The notes beneath the pieces are model-generated. The model made no database searches. It was not told where the DNA came from and was given only the letters and a program-made list of their open reading frames with translations. Shown here one piece after another: positions 31,565 to 41,200 of a stretch of 64,000 nucleotides of DNA. Origin of the DNA: AV40 sp963817335. Its GTDB lineage: Bacteria > Verrucomicrobiota > Verrucomicrobiia > Chthoniobacterales > UBA10450. How positions within the stretch are numbered: position 1 is the stretch's first letter; every line of letters begins with the position of its first letter. Both the position numbers and the translations under genes were made by a program. The stretch spans positions 1 to 64,000 of the forward strand of contig CAWFNX010000001.1 of the NCBI GenBank assembly GCA_963817335.1, given 5' to 3'.

Positions 31565-32746
31565 TTATTTTAATTCCTCGTTCGTCTCGGTGAACGCTTT
31601 CACCGCGAATTCCAAATCCTCGCGCGAATGCGCGGCGCTGACCTGAACCCGCACCCGGGCGGTGCCGTGCGGCACGACCGGATAGAAAAAGCCGATGACA
31701 TAAACGCCTTTGTCGAGCATGCGGGCCGCGAACTTCTGCGATTTCGCCGCGTCGCCGATCATGATCGGCACGATGGGGTGGACCCCCGGCTTGATGGTGA
31801 GGCCGGCCTTGGTGATTGCTTCGCGGAAATATTTTGTGTTGGCCTCTAGCTTGTCGCGCAATTCAGTCGACGCGGTGAGCATTTCCAGCGCTTTGATGCA
31901 CGCGGCCACGATCGGTGGTGCCACCGTGTTGGAAAACAGATAGGGGCGCGATCGCTGCCGCAGCAGGGCGACAATTTGTTTGCGGCCGCTGGTGAAACCG
32001 CCGCTGGCCCCGCCTAGGGCTTTTCCGAGCGTGCCAGTGATGATATCGATCTTGCCCATCACACCGCGATATTCGTGAGTACCGCGACCCTTTGGCCCGA
32101 GAAATCCAGTCGCATGCGCGTCGTCGATCATGGTGAGCGCGTCATATTTTTCAGCGAGGTCGACGATCGATTTCAAATCGGAGATCGTTCCGTCCATCGA
32201 GAAACATCCGTCGGTCGCGATCAGCTTGAAGCGAGCGGTGTCTGCTTCTTTTAGTTTCGCTTCCAGATCGGGCATGTCGTTGTGCTTGTAGCGAAAACGC
32301 TGCGCTTTGCAGAGCCGAATGCCGTCAATGATGGAAGCGTGATTTAACTCGTCGCTGATCACCGCGTCCTTTTCGGTGAGCAGGGTTTCGAAAAGTCCGC
32401 CGTTTGCGTCAAAGGCGCTCGGATAAAGGATTGTATCTTCAGTCCCGAGGAACGTGGTCAGGGCGGCTTCGAGTTGTTTGTGGATGTCCTGGGTGCCGCA
32501 AATGAACCTGACGCTGGCCATGCCGAAGCCGTGATCGTCGAGCGCTTTCTTTGCCGCTTTGATGAGATCGGGATTGTCGGCGAGTCCCAGGTAATTATTC
32601 GCGCACATGTTCAGGACGCGTTTGCCGCCGGCGACGGCAATGTGAGCGTCCTGCGGCGTAGTGATCACGCGCTCGGTTTTGTAAAGGCCCTGCGACTTTA
32701 TTTCCTCGAGCGTTTGCGAAAGCTGCTTTTCGAATTCGGCGAGCAT
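31565..32746 (-). CDS. kbl: Glycine C-acetyltransferase (2-amino-3-ketobutyrate CoA ligase)
   Basis: The 393-residue PLP enzyme cleaves 2-amino-3-ketobutyrate with CoA to glycine and acetyl-CoA, the second step of threonine breakdown. Motifs: NMCANNYLGLADNP, GFGMASVRFICGTQDIHKQLE, DELNHASIIDG, MIDDAHATGFLG and the PLP lysine Lys242 in GTLGKALGGASGG. The VRFICGTQDIHKQLE form is characteristic of Kbl within the alpha-oxoamine synthases. Its partner tdh lies about 10 kb away at 42469, not adjacent. It starts 35 bases after the GT-C gene and leads into the GNAT gene. Confidence 0.93.
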   Translation of the reverse strand: MLAEFEKQLSQTLEEIKSQGLYKTERVITTPQDAHIAVAGGKRVLNMCANNYLGLADNPDLIKAAKKALDDHGFGMASVRFICGTQDIHKQLEAALTTFLGTEDTILYPSAFDANGGLFETLLTEKDAVISDELNHASIIDGIRLCKAQRFRYKHNDMPDLEAKLKEADTARFKLIATDGCFSMDGTISDLKSIVDLAEKYDALTMIDDAHATGFLGPKGRGTHEYRGVMGKIDIITGTLGKALGGASGGFTSGRKQIVALLRQRSRPYLFSNTVAPPIVAACIKALEMLTASTELRDKLEANTKYFREAITKAGLTIKPGVHPIVPIMIGDAAKSQKFAARMLDKGVYVIGFFYPVVPHGTARVRVQVSAAHSREDLEFAVKAFTETNEELK

Positions 32747-32781
32747 GAAACAGTGTTAATCAAACCGCGGCCGATGCAAAA

Positions 32782-34419
32782 CTAGTCTTTCCAATCTTCG
32801 GCGAGGAGCAGGGGAACATTCTCTCCGTCATTGACGTTGGACATTGGCTCGATCACAACCCGCCCGTTTGCGACATGCTCATTGAGAAACGAACCGATCT
32901 CCATCGACCAATACGACATGTAACCGGCCCATCCGAAATAGGGATTTGGGGCGGGACCCAGTCGCGGCATTGCCGGGTCAAGCGGGCGCGCGCCGCCGAC
33001 GATCCAAACCCGATGACCGGCTTGCAACGTTTTCTGGATGGCCGAGCGCACGTCGCTGAGCGGGTCGGCGTCGACCATTTTCGATTTCATCAAATCGTAA
33101 CGGTGAATGCGGTGCTCGCTCATTGTCGGAACGGTTATCCACGGCGTCGGGCCGTGGTAATAGCGGTAAAACGACGGCGCGAAATGCCATGGATTTACCA
33201 CGATCAAATCGTTTGGCGCGGCTTCCTGTTCGAGTTTGTGCGCGAGAATATCGATGTCGGTGAGGTGCTGGTGCGCGACTGGCCAAAGTTTGAGCGGCAG
33301 GAAGAACAGGGCGGCAGTCGCAATGAGAATTCTCGCAATCCGAAACCATTGAGTGCGCGAAAGAATGCCGGCGGTCAGATCGATTGTGCCGGCGACCACG
33401 CCCAACAATGGAAGGTAATACCACGGACGAGTCGCGTAGCTCAGGATTTTCAGGAAAGCGTAGTAGGCAATAATCGAGAAGACGTTCGTTGCGACCAGAA
33501 ACAACAGGAGTCGCGCGTCAGCGGACGACTTTTGCCGGCGCAAGATCCACCACTGCCAAAGCGCGGCGACGATTGTTAATGGCGCCGCCACGTACCACAA
33601 AATTCCCGCGAGCAAAGAGTGCTCTTGCAGGGCCAGCTGCAATTTCTCCCAAAGAGAAGCGAGATCGGCCGGATACTTCAGAACAATATTCCAGTCGGCG
33701 CTCAAATAGGAGTGGAGGTAAGGAACGAACGAGAGTGCGCAGATTGCGCCGGACAGACAAACGATCGCCGCTTCGCGGAATTGTTTTTGAATCGCAAGAG
33801 CGAGAACTGCGGAAGCGCCTATCGCTGCGACTAACGGCACCGCGTTGATCATCAATTGAACGGAACCGATTGCGGCGACCGTCGCCAGAATTGCACTTGT
33901 GACTGTGGGCTGCCGAATCGCTCTCGCGGTGAAGCCGACGGTTAGAATCAAAAAGACGCAGCCAAGTCCGTAGCCGCGCAACGAAGTTCCCCAAAGTAAA
34001 AATGTCGCGTTGAGCCCGAAGAGCGCGAGGAACAAAACTGGACCGCGGTCGCCGACGGAACGCGAGTTGAACCACGTCGCACCAAGCAGGGCGAGGCCGA
34101 CAACGAAACCGAACCAGCGTAAACTCGTGTCGCTCCCGCCGAACAGTGCGGTATATCCGCGAATCAAAAGGGGAAACGGAACCGGAAAGGCTTCGTGCTG
34201 AAAATTCGCAGCGATCTCGCTGATCGTTGGCGATTGGGCCAGTTGAAGGGTAGCGGCTTCGTCCCGCCACAGCGCGCCGGTGTGGGTTGCGCGGATCGTC
34301 AAAAAAAATAAAACCGTCGCCGTGAGCAAAATCGCGACGAACCATTCCAATCGCCCGAGAAGCTCGATCTTGGGAAGCGGGGAAGACGTTGGAGCGCCGG
34401 GTTGAGCGTCTTCAGTCAT
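32782..34419 (-). CDS. GT-C fold glycosyltransferase (PMT/GT39-like), copy 1
   Basis: The 545-residue protein has about ten membrane helices and a C-terminal soluble domain from about residue 400. After the first helix comes an external loop with ALWRDEA (49-55), the acidic motif expected in the catalytic loop of GT-C enzymes that use polyprenyl-phosphate sugars. The C-terminal domain has NDLIVVNPWHFAPSFYRYYHG, RIHRYDLMKSKM and VWIVGGARPL. It is a clear paralogue of the protein at 36362-37960. It begins 6 bases after the UbiA gene, so the four genes form one unit. Donor and acceptor are unknown. Confidence 0.8.
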   Translation of the reverse strand: MTEDAQPGAPTSSPLPKIELLGRLEWFVAILLTATVLFFLTIRATHTGALWRDEAATLQLAQSPTISEIAANFQHEAFPVPFPLLIRGYTALFGGSDTSLRWFGFVVGLALLGATWFNSRSVGDRGPVLFLALFGLNATFLLWGTSLRGYGLGCVFLILTVGFTARAIRQPTVTSAILATVAAIGSVQLMINAVPLVAAIGASAVLALAIQKQFREAAIVCLSGAICALSFVPYLHSYLSADWNIVLKYPADLASLWEKLQLALQEHSLLAGILWYVAAPLTIVAALWQWWILRRQKSSADARLLLFLVATNVFSIIAYYAFLKILSYATRPWYYLPLLGVVAGTIDLTAGILSRTQWFRIARILIATAALFFLPLKLWPVAHQHLTDIDILAHKLEQEAAPNDLIVVNPWHFAPSFYRYYHGPTPWITVPTMSEHRIHRYDLMKSKMVDADPLSDVRSAIQKTLQAGHRVWIVGGARPLDPAMPRLGPAPNPYFGWAGYMSYWSMEIGSFLNEHVANGRVVIEPMSNVNDGENVPLLLAEDWKD

Positions 34420-34425
34420 CGGTCG

Positions 34426-35280
34426 CTACTTGTAAAAGAGAAAACAAAGCATGCCGATTCCGATTACCGCATAGAGCGCTCGATATTGAACCTGAAATCG
34501 ATCGACGATCTCGGGTTGGAGCTGACCCCGAAGTGCGCTTAACGACCAATAAAGATGGAGCGGATAGAATACGGCTGCAAAGAAACTTAATGGCCGAGGA
34601 ACGAACCGGAACCAGCCGAGTAAAAAAAGGCACAGATACGCGGAGGTGAAGGCAATGAGTCCAGCTACGAACGTGGCCCGTTTGCCAAAAGCCACCGCGT
34701 TGGTGCGCGCGTTGGTTTCTTGATCGAGCTCGAAATCGCGCACTTCGTGATTGAGATGTCCGGCGGCAAACGTGAGCGCGAAAAACAGCGCGATGAAAAC
34801 GCCGCGTTGGTCGATCGGCATGAAAACGGCGTAACCGAGTAGAAAATGAAAGATGCCGCCTAACAAGTGCGGCAGCGAGGAGGCGATTGGTGTTCCTTTA
34901 AAATCTAACTTCGGATGTGAGTAAAAGAATCCAAGAGCGGCGACGATCGCGCCAAGGACTACCACGCGAGTACTGATCAATCCAAAAACGAGCAAACTTG
35001 CGATCAGGAGAAGAACTGAGAACCAAAACAAACGCCGCGATGAAACTTGCGGGTCCGGCGCTTTCAGGCCGTGCGCGATATCGGCCCAGTCATTCAGGGT
35101 AAAAACATGGGCGACCAGCAGGAGACTGCCGAGTAAAAATACCGACACCGTTTCAAGGCTCGAAGAGTTGATCGCTCCGATCGAGAACAACGCGCCCATG
35201 AGCGGCGTTCCCTGAAGAACGAAGACTTCGTCGAAACGGATGTGGCGAAGGAGCGCGCGGCTGTGCAAAGGCGTGTTCAT
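34426..35280 (-). CDS. UbiA-family prenyltransferase
   Basis: The 284-residue membrane protein has eight or nine predicted helices and both acidic motifs of the UbiA superfamily: NDWAD (63-67) and DFELD (182-186), the latter followed by QETNARTNAVAFGKR. These bind the magnesium-diphosphate of a prenyl donor. Enzymes of this group prenylate aromatic rings, chlorophyll, haem or sugar-phosphate acceptors, and some cyclise terpenes. The ATG at 35280 overlaps the stop of the upstream toroid gene (ATGA), supporting translational coupling. A longer in-frame start would lie inside that gene. No quinone pathway genes are adjacent, so the acceptor is open. Confidence 0.88.
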   Translation of the reverse strand: MNTPLHSRALLRHIRFDEVFVLQGTPLMGALFSIGAINSSSLETVSVFLLGSLLLVAHVFTLNDWADIAHGLKAPDPQVSSRRLFWFSVLLLIASLLVFGLISTRVVVLGAIVAALGFFYSHPKLDFKGTPIASSLPHLLGGIFHFLLGYAVFMPIDQRGVFIALFFALTFAAGHLNHEVRDFELDQETNARTNAVAFGKRATFVAGLIAFTSAYLCLFLLGWFRFVPRPLSFFAAVFYPLHLYWSLSALRGQLQPEIVDRFQVQYRALYAVIGIGMLCFLFYK

Positions 35281-36293
35281 TGGTGCGCGGAATATTTGGC
35301 GAGCGCTTCGATGACCACTGCCGTAGTGAGCGCGCGGGCACCGTAGTTCAACGGTTGGACCGCGCCGCGATAAGCCGGCGCCAGCTCCCAACCGCCATCG
35401 GCAGATTGTCGCGCCAGAAGCACTTTGATCGCGCGATCCAGCGCGTCGCCGCGATAATCGAGATTCAAAAGGGTGAGCGCGCCGAAAGCAGTTTCGAGAT
35501 CGTTTCCCCACGAGCCATCGGCATTTTGCAGTGAGAGAATCGTATCGCGAATTTTTCCGACGCCGCCTTGAAGACATTTCACATTTCCTTCCCGATACGC
35601 CCGCGAGAAAGCGTGGGAGAACATCAAGGGCGACCGGTAGTAAACCGTGCCTCGGCGAAAATTATCGTTCTCGATTTGGGCCACAACGTATTTGCAAACT
35701 GCGTCGACATTTTCGTGGGCCAATCCGAAGAGGAGGAGCGCGTTGATGTTGACGACGGTGTCGATATCGCGGCTGTCGATGTTCATCCAGCCGGATGGCG
35801 GACCAATCCAGGTGGTGAACAAACCGTTTTCGTTCCGGCTCGCCCGCACCGCATCGAGAACCGCGGGCGGAATTGGCACGGCGAGGCGTTGCAGAGCAGC
35901 CCACGCGACCGAAGTGTCGTCCACGTCCGCGGAAATTTTGATGTCGGTGCCGGTTCCGTAGTAGTGCCAGATCCCTGGCGATTCGCCTTGGGCGACGAGA
36001 TACGCGGTCGCCCGTTCTTCGGTTCCCCGCGCGCTGGTTGATTCCCGACAAAACGACAATGAATAAAGCACCTGCGAAGCAGTAAAGACGGCGTCGACCG
36101 GAGTTTTCTGGTCCGGGGCGTCGATGTGCCAGCACTCGGTGACGAAGCCGCCAGTCGTAGTCTGACTGGCGGCCACGAAATCGAGTCCGTTCTGGGTCGC
36201 GAACGCGCATCGGACACGAAGTTCGTCGACGGACGATCGACAGAAAGAAACCGTGGCGAAATAAAATATCGCCATCCAAATGACGGGTCGCAT
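35277..36293 (-). CDS. Exported alpha/alpha-toroid protein with DxDD motif (terpene cyclase/prenyltransferase-repeat fold)
   Basis: The 338-residue protein starts with a signal-peptide-like segment (MRPVIWMAIFYFATVSFC). It continues with alpha/alpha-barrel repeats. Two QW-type motifs are clear: QNADGSWGND (about 256-265) and QSADGGWELA (about 296-305). Residues 123-127 read DVDDT within KISADVDDTSVAWAALQRL, matching the DxDD acid of class II terpene cyclases. It is much shorter than full class II cyclases (500 or more residues), so it may be a single toroid domain. It overlaps the UbiA gene by 4 bases and lies 68 bases after the second GT-C gene. Cyclase activity is a hypothesis. Confidence 0.75.
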   Translation of the reverse strand: MRPVIWMAIFYFATVSFCRSSVDELRVRCAFATQNGLDFVAASQTTTGGFVTECWHIDAPDQKTPVDAVFTASQVLYSLSFCRESTSARGTEERATAYLVAQGESPGIWHYYGTGTDIKISADVDDTSVAWAALQRLAVPIPPAVLDAVRASRNENGLFTTWIGPPSGWMNIDSRDIDTVVNINALLLFGLAHENVDAVCKYVVAQIENDNFRRGTVYYRSPLMFSHAFSRAYREGNVKCLQGGVGKIRDTILSLQNADGSWGNDLETAFGALTLLNLDYRGDALDRAIKVLLARQSADGGWELAPAYRGAVQPLNYGARALTTAVVIEALAKYSAHQ

Positions 36294-36361
36294 GCGGCGG
36301 GAATTAGTAACTCGATCAGGCGGTGTCAAGGTGGCGACGCTTTCAATTGTCCATGGGAAGA

Positions 36362-37960
36362 TCAGTCCCGCCAGCCGCGCCCGATCAGCAATGGCACATT
36401 TTCGTTTTGGTTGATTCCAGGCATCGGCGAAATGACGACTTCGCCGTCAACCACGTGTTGTCTAAGAAACGAACCGAGCTGGGTCGCCCATGAGTAATCA
36501 TACATGCCGGAGTCCCAGCCGAATTGCGGATCCGGCGCCGGTCCCAAAATGAATGGCTCGCCCTCCTGGGCGAGTTGGGCGCCGCCGACCAGCCACACTC
36601 GATTTCCTGATTGCAGCGTTTCTGAAATGGCGGATCGAATGTCGCTGAGCGCATCCGGCGTTTGCATCTTCGCGATGAGCAAATCGTAACGGTGAATTCG
36701 CTTCTCGGAGAGCTCGGGCAAGGTCATCCAGCGCGCCGGGCCATGATAGTACCAACTGAAACCGGGCGCGAGAAACCAACGATTCACGACGATGAGATCG
36801 CCATCGTGCGCGTAAGTTTGCAAATTTCGCGCGAGCAAATCGAGATTGGTTTCCCGCTGGGTGATTTTTGGCCACGCGAAAACCGGCAGCACTGCGGCCA
36901 AAACGACCACCAGGACCAGTCGAGCAACGCGGACCCAGGCAAACTGGATAAGCAAACCGATGATCAGTTCGGTGGCGGCGGCGAGCACACAAAGAAGGGT
37001 TAAGTAGTAACGCGTCTCCGGGATGTTGTGCAGCCGCCAAAGAAAAATGAAATACATCGGCGTGCCCAGACCGATTGCGATTACCGCAAACGCGAGAAGA
37101 TCTCCGACACCCGATTCGCGGCGGGACCTGTCAGCAATTATCCAACCGGCAGCGAGTATCGAAATGGTTAGGATCGCCAGCCAAATCCAGGGCGCGACAC
37201 CAGCAGGATCTCCGCACGCCAGCATGAACTCCCGCCAAAGTTCGCCCGCCGTCGTTTTCCTCTGCAAAGCGACGACCCAGTTGCGGATTTCGAAATAAGT
37301 CAGGAATTTCGGGATGTAGGAAAGCGCGCAAACTGCGGCCACGACGCAAAGCCCCAGAGCCCACTTGAATTGCCGCCGGAAAACGCAGACCGCAAAGGCG
37401 GCGAGAAGAAACGCAGGAATTATTGCGGCGGGAAAGTAGAGCGCTTGCATGCTTGCGACGTAGCAAACGAGCGTCGAGATCAATCGAAACATCGTTGGAT
37501 GGGCGACGAACAGCAGGGTCAATCCAAACGCCAGGGTGACCAGAACCGAACCGAGCCCGTAGCCGCGGACCCAGGTTCCGGCGGTGAGAAAGGTGACGTT
37601 GAAGCCTACCAGCGTCGGTAAAATCAACGGCACATCCCCACGAAATCGCGCGTTGAACCAGGTAACCACCAACAATGCCGCGCCGACCGCAAAACCGAAA
37701 CAGCGCAGGCTACCGTCGCTGGTTCCGAAGAGATTTGTGAAGATGCGGACAATCGTTGGAAAAAGAATCGGGAACGATGTGAATTTCAAATTGTGCACGA
37801 TGTCGCCAAACGTCGGCATTCGAGCGAGCTCGAGCGAATCACATTCATCACGCCAGAGGGCGCCGGCGTGGGTGGCGCGAACATACAACAAAAACAGCAC
37901 CAGGGCTGAGATCAAAACCGCCATGGTCCACTCGGCGTATCTGATGAACTTCGGATTCAC
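36362..37960 (-). CDS. GT-C fold glycosyltransferase (PMT/GT39-like), copy 2
   Basis: The 532-residue protein is a multi-helix membrane transferase paralogous to the one at 32782-34419. The shared features are ALWRDE after the first helix (34-39), SLRCFGFAVG, TAGTWVRGYGLGSV, and the C-terminal soluble domain with GDLIVVNRWFLAPGFSWYYHG, RIHRYDLLIAKM and RVWLVGGAQ. The start is GTG at 37960, and the distance from the start to the first helix fits the paralogue less its N-terminal tail. It is the first gene of the minus-strand run that continues into the toroid, UbiA and other GT-C genes. Confidence 0.8.
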   Translation of the reverse strand: MNPKFIRYAEWTMAVLISALVLFLLYVRATHAGALWRDECDSLELARMPTFGDIVHNLKFTSFPILFPTIVRIFTNLFGTSDGSLRCFGFAVGAALLVVTWFNARFRGDVPLILPTLVGFNVTFLTAGTWVRGYGLGSVLVTLAFGLTLLFVAHPTMFRLISTLVCYVASMQALYFPAAIIPAFLLAAFAVCVFRRQFKWALGLCVVAAVCALSYIPKFLTYFEIRNWVVALQRKTTAGELWREFMLACGDPAGVAPWIWLAILTISILAAGWIIADRSRRESGVGDLLAFAVIAIGLGTPMYFIFLWRLHNIPETRYYLTLLCVLAAATELIIGLLIQFAWVRVARLVLVVVLAAVLPVFAWPKITQRETNLDLLARNLQTYAHDGDLIVVNRWFLAPGFSWYYHGPARWMTLPELSEKRIHRYDLLIAKMQTPDALSDIRSAISETLQSGNRVWLVGGAQLAQEGEPFILGPAPDPQFGWDSGMYDYSWATQLGSFLRQHVVDGEVVISPMPGINQNENVPLLIGRGWRD

Positions 37961-38276
37961 TTAGGGAAGTTGGGTGTCGATGAGGTGACTCGGATTATGT
38001 CCGGAAAAAGGAAAGTTGCGAGGTTGTGAATAGAAGACGGGCTTTTGGCTTGACCGAGGATACGTGGCTTGGACAACATCCAATGAAACGAGGCCCCACT
38101 CGTCTAAATCGTCGCGCGTAAATCCACGCGACTCGTTCCTCGGGCGAGGCTCCAAAGTGTAGGAGAATGATTGTGATTCGGTTCTGTTCACTCGGATTTC
38201 AACACGAACGGCAGATTCACGGAGCCGATCCGTTTTCAGTTAGGCGACAAATATTCAGGCACAGGAGACATGAAGC
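37961..38276. other. Divergent intergenic region upstream of the second propeller gene
   Basis: This 316-base region separates the GT-C gene (minus) from the propeller gene (plus) and holds no convincing gene. It contains TTGCGAGGTTGTGAATA (38016-38032), which recurs exactly at 41576-41592 beyond the propeller gene. It also holds AGGAG at 38263-38267, a good ribosome site for ATG 38277. I see no strong promoter pair by eye. Confidence 0.6.
38016..38032 (+). repeat. 17-bp direct repeat, left copy
   Basis: TTGCGAGGTTGTGAATA occurs here and at 41576-41592 in the same orientation. Both copies are preceded by AAAAAG-rich sequence. The two copies bracket the propeller gene at 38277-41435. Confidence 0.6.
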
Positions 38277-41200
38277 ATGAAAAGAAAAATCATCCGAAAC
38301 ATATTCTTTAGTATTGCCATGATTTTGACAGCAGCGGCCATAATACCGTTCGGTGCGGTCAATACACTGATCGGTCAGAACCAGCCTGCGCAACTAAGCG
38401 CGGTACTGACTCAGTCTGTAGTTATCCCGGCCAAGGGTGTTGCGGTTCGGTATCCGGCCGGCTGGTCGATGGGTCAGCCGACTCAGAATTCATGGGTGAT
38501 CTTAAACGTGCCTGTGGGTCAGAAGGATACCGCGAAACCCACCGTTCAAGTCGCTATCAGCTATTTAGTAAGACCGGACCATGCTGACGCGGTGAACCAG
38601 CTCGCAGAATACGCTCATGAATCACATAACCCATCCACGTTTCTCAACATTGGAGGGTGGCCAGCCTTGCAGCGGGTGCAGCTCGTTGACAGGCCGCAAC
38701 CCGGCGAAGAGCGGTTCCCTGACCCCAAAATGGTGCAAGTCACAACCGCAATCGCGGCGGATAATGTGTTAGTACGGCTGGAAGGCGACCTTCCATCTAA
38801 TGCTGACCAATCACTCAAGGACTTAGTGTTGGCAATAGGTCAGAGCTTCACGTTTATTTCGAGCGGCGATCCGGGCCAGGTGCAGCAGGAACTGAATAGA
38901 CTCCAGGCCTCGCCTAGCAGCCCAAGCTCTCCCGCCGGCGGTGTAGCGCCGCCTAGGTCGGCCGCCCCAGGTCGTTCTCCAGTTGTCACTCCTGGTGCTG
39001 GCGCTTCCATCTTCCCTACATCGCAACTGAACAATCTTGGGACTAATGGCGAACTCGAGGTCGCCGTTTCGAACGATGGTTCGAACATCGTAGTGGTAAA
39101 GCAAGGTGCGTTTATCTCCTCTAACGACGGAGGCGGCACATTTCCCAACTCTGGCGGCTTCGGTTTTGGTGACGGCGACAGTTCGGTGGCGTTCGGCCAG
39201 AGCGGGAACTTTTACGTTTCGGGACTATTCGGAGGCGTCTGTCCGGCGAATAGCAATTGCATTGAGGTGACGCGTTCCACGGACAACGGTCAGACCTTTC
39301 CTACTGCAAACCGCGCCAACGCCGTGGTATGTTCAAACTCTGGCGCCGGAGCGTGCAGTGTCGACCAGGAACACATTGCCGCCGATCGGACAAATGCCGG
39401 CACCGGAGGCGACCGCGTTTATGTCGCTGTCAGAAATTGCCAGGGTGGTTGCGGAACAAACGGCGCGTTTGTCACTTGTTCTCCTGACGGCGGCGTGAAC
39501 TGGGCACCCGCATTAGCTCTCGAGGGCGGCTCCGATTTTCCCAGGGTCACGGTTGGAGGAGACGGATCCTTCTATGTAGTTTTCCGAAACGGCGGGAACA
39601 TCAGGATCGATAAGTTCAATGGCTGCACCAGCTCTGCCGCCCAAATGACCAGGGCTTCAGCCATCTTCCCCAAAACAGTAAGTGCGTTTTCGACGATTCC
39701 CGACTGTGAGAGTGGGACCCCGCCGGGAAACCCTGGCTTTCCCGGACTTGATCGGTGCAACGACGGCAACATTCTCTCTAGCCCAACGGTAACCGTAGAC
39801 GACAGCAACTCGAACCATGTTTACGTGGCATGGGCGAACAACACGGCCAACAACAACAACACAATCCAAAATAACGAGAACGTTCTGGTTGCCGATTCCA
39901 CTGATGGTGGAGCGAATTGGCGGTCGCCTGTTACTGTTAACACGAATCCAACGGCGCGCCGCTTTATGCCGTGGGTTTGCGCCACGGACGGCAACGCTTT
40001 CGTCACCTGGTATGACCGGCGGGCCGAGACGGCAGCGAGTAACGACCTGACCGACTACTTTGCGGCGAGCGCCGGGCTTTCCGCGGGTAACTTGGTCGCG
40101 AACAATGATGAGTTCAAAATCTCAACAACTTCGGACCCACAATGTACACTGTGGCCAACAGGGCCGCGTTCGACGCTTGATGCAGAGAACTGTTCCGTGC
40201 AACCGCAGTTGGCAGGCAATTGCTGCACCGTCGCGCTCGTTGGTGGCAACTGCCCGGCGGGCCAGGGGTCAAACAACCGATGTGACTTCACAAGTACCAC
40301 CTGCCCGGGTACTGAAACTTGCCAAACTGACGGATTTAGCACCAACCCAAAGTATGGCGACTACAATGGCAACGCCTGTACTGACGGACGTCTCTACACG
40401 GTGTTCGCCTCAGGTGCCGGTTTAACAAGTGTTAGGGCAATCTTTAATTCGTTTGTTGTTGGCTCAACACCAACCACACTGACATACACCGGCGCGACTA
40501 CGGGGGACTACCACGATTCGGTAACACTCTCAGCTACGTTAACTCTCAGCGGAACTTCAGCGGGAGTGTCCGGCCAAACCATCACGTTCACCATCGGCTC
40601 GCAAAGTTGCAACGGTACGACCAACACAGCCGGCGCAGCCTCCTGCAGTCTCACACTCGACCAAGTTCCTGGTCCCTACACCGTGAATGCTAGCTTCGCT
40701 GCCAACGGCAACTACCAGGCTAGCAGCGCGTCCAGCTCTTTTACTATTACCAAAGAAGAAACTACGCTCAGTTACACCGGCGACACAGTTATCGCCAATA
40801 ATACTACTGCGCATTTCTCCGGCGTGCTGCTGGAAGACGGTACCGTACCGATCTCAGGCCGAACGGTGACATTTACACTTGGGACTGGTGGTACTGCCCA
40901 GACTTGCACCGGCACAACTGATGCCACCGGCACTGCCGCTTGCACCATTTTTGTAAACCAACCTCCGGGCGCGGGAGTCGTTTCCGATAATTTCGCTGGC
41001 GATGCTTTTTACCTGCCCTCCTCAGCTTCAGCTACCACGCTGATCTTCGCGTTCCTCACCCATGGCTCGTTCGTAATCGGGGACACAACGGCGATAGTCG
41101 GACAGACGGTTACATTTTGGAGTGCCACTTGGTCAGCACAGAATCCACTCAGTGGCGGAAATGCATCGCCTAGCTTTAAGGGTTTCGCTTCTGCCATCAG

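Noticed and set aside
34426..35577. A longer UbiA protein starting at 35577
   Set aside because: The extra 99 residues are Arg/Ser-rich, lie fully inside the toroid gene in another frame, and have no UbiA character. The ATGA overlap at 35277-35280 gives a better start.
35277..36293. Calling the toroid protein a squalene-hopene cyclase and the region a hopanoid cluster
   Set aside because: It is far too short, has a signal-like N-terminus, and no squalene synthase or hpn genes are nearby.
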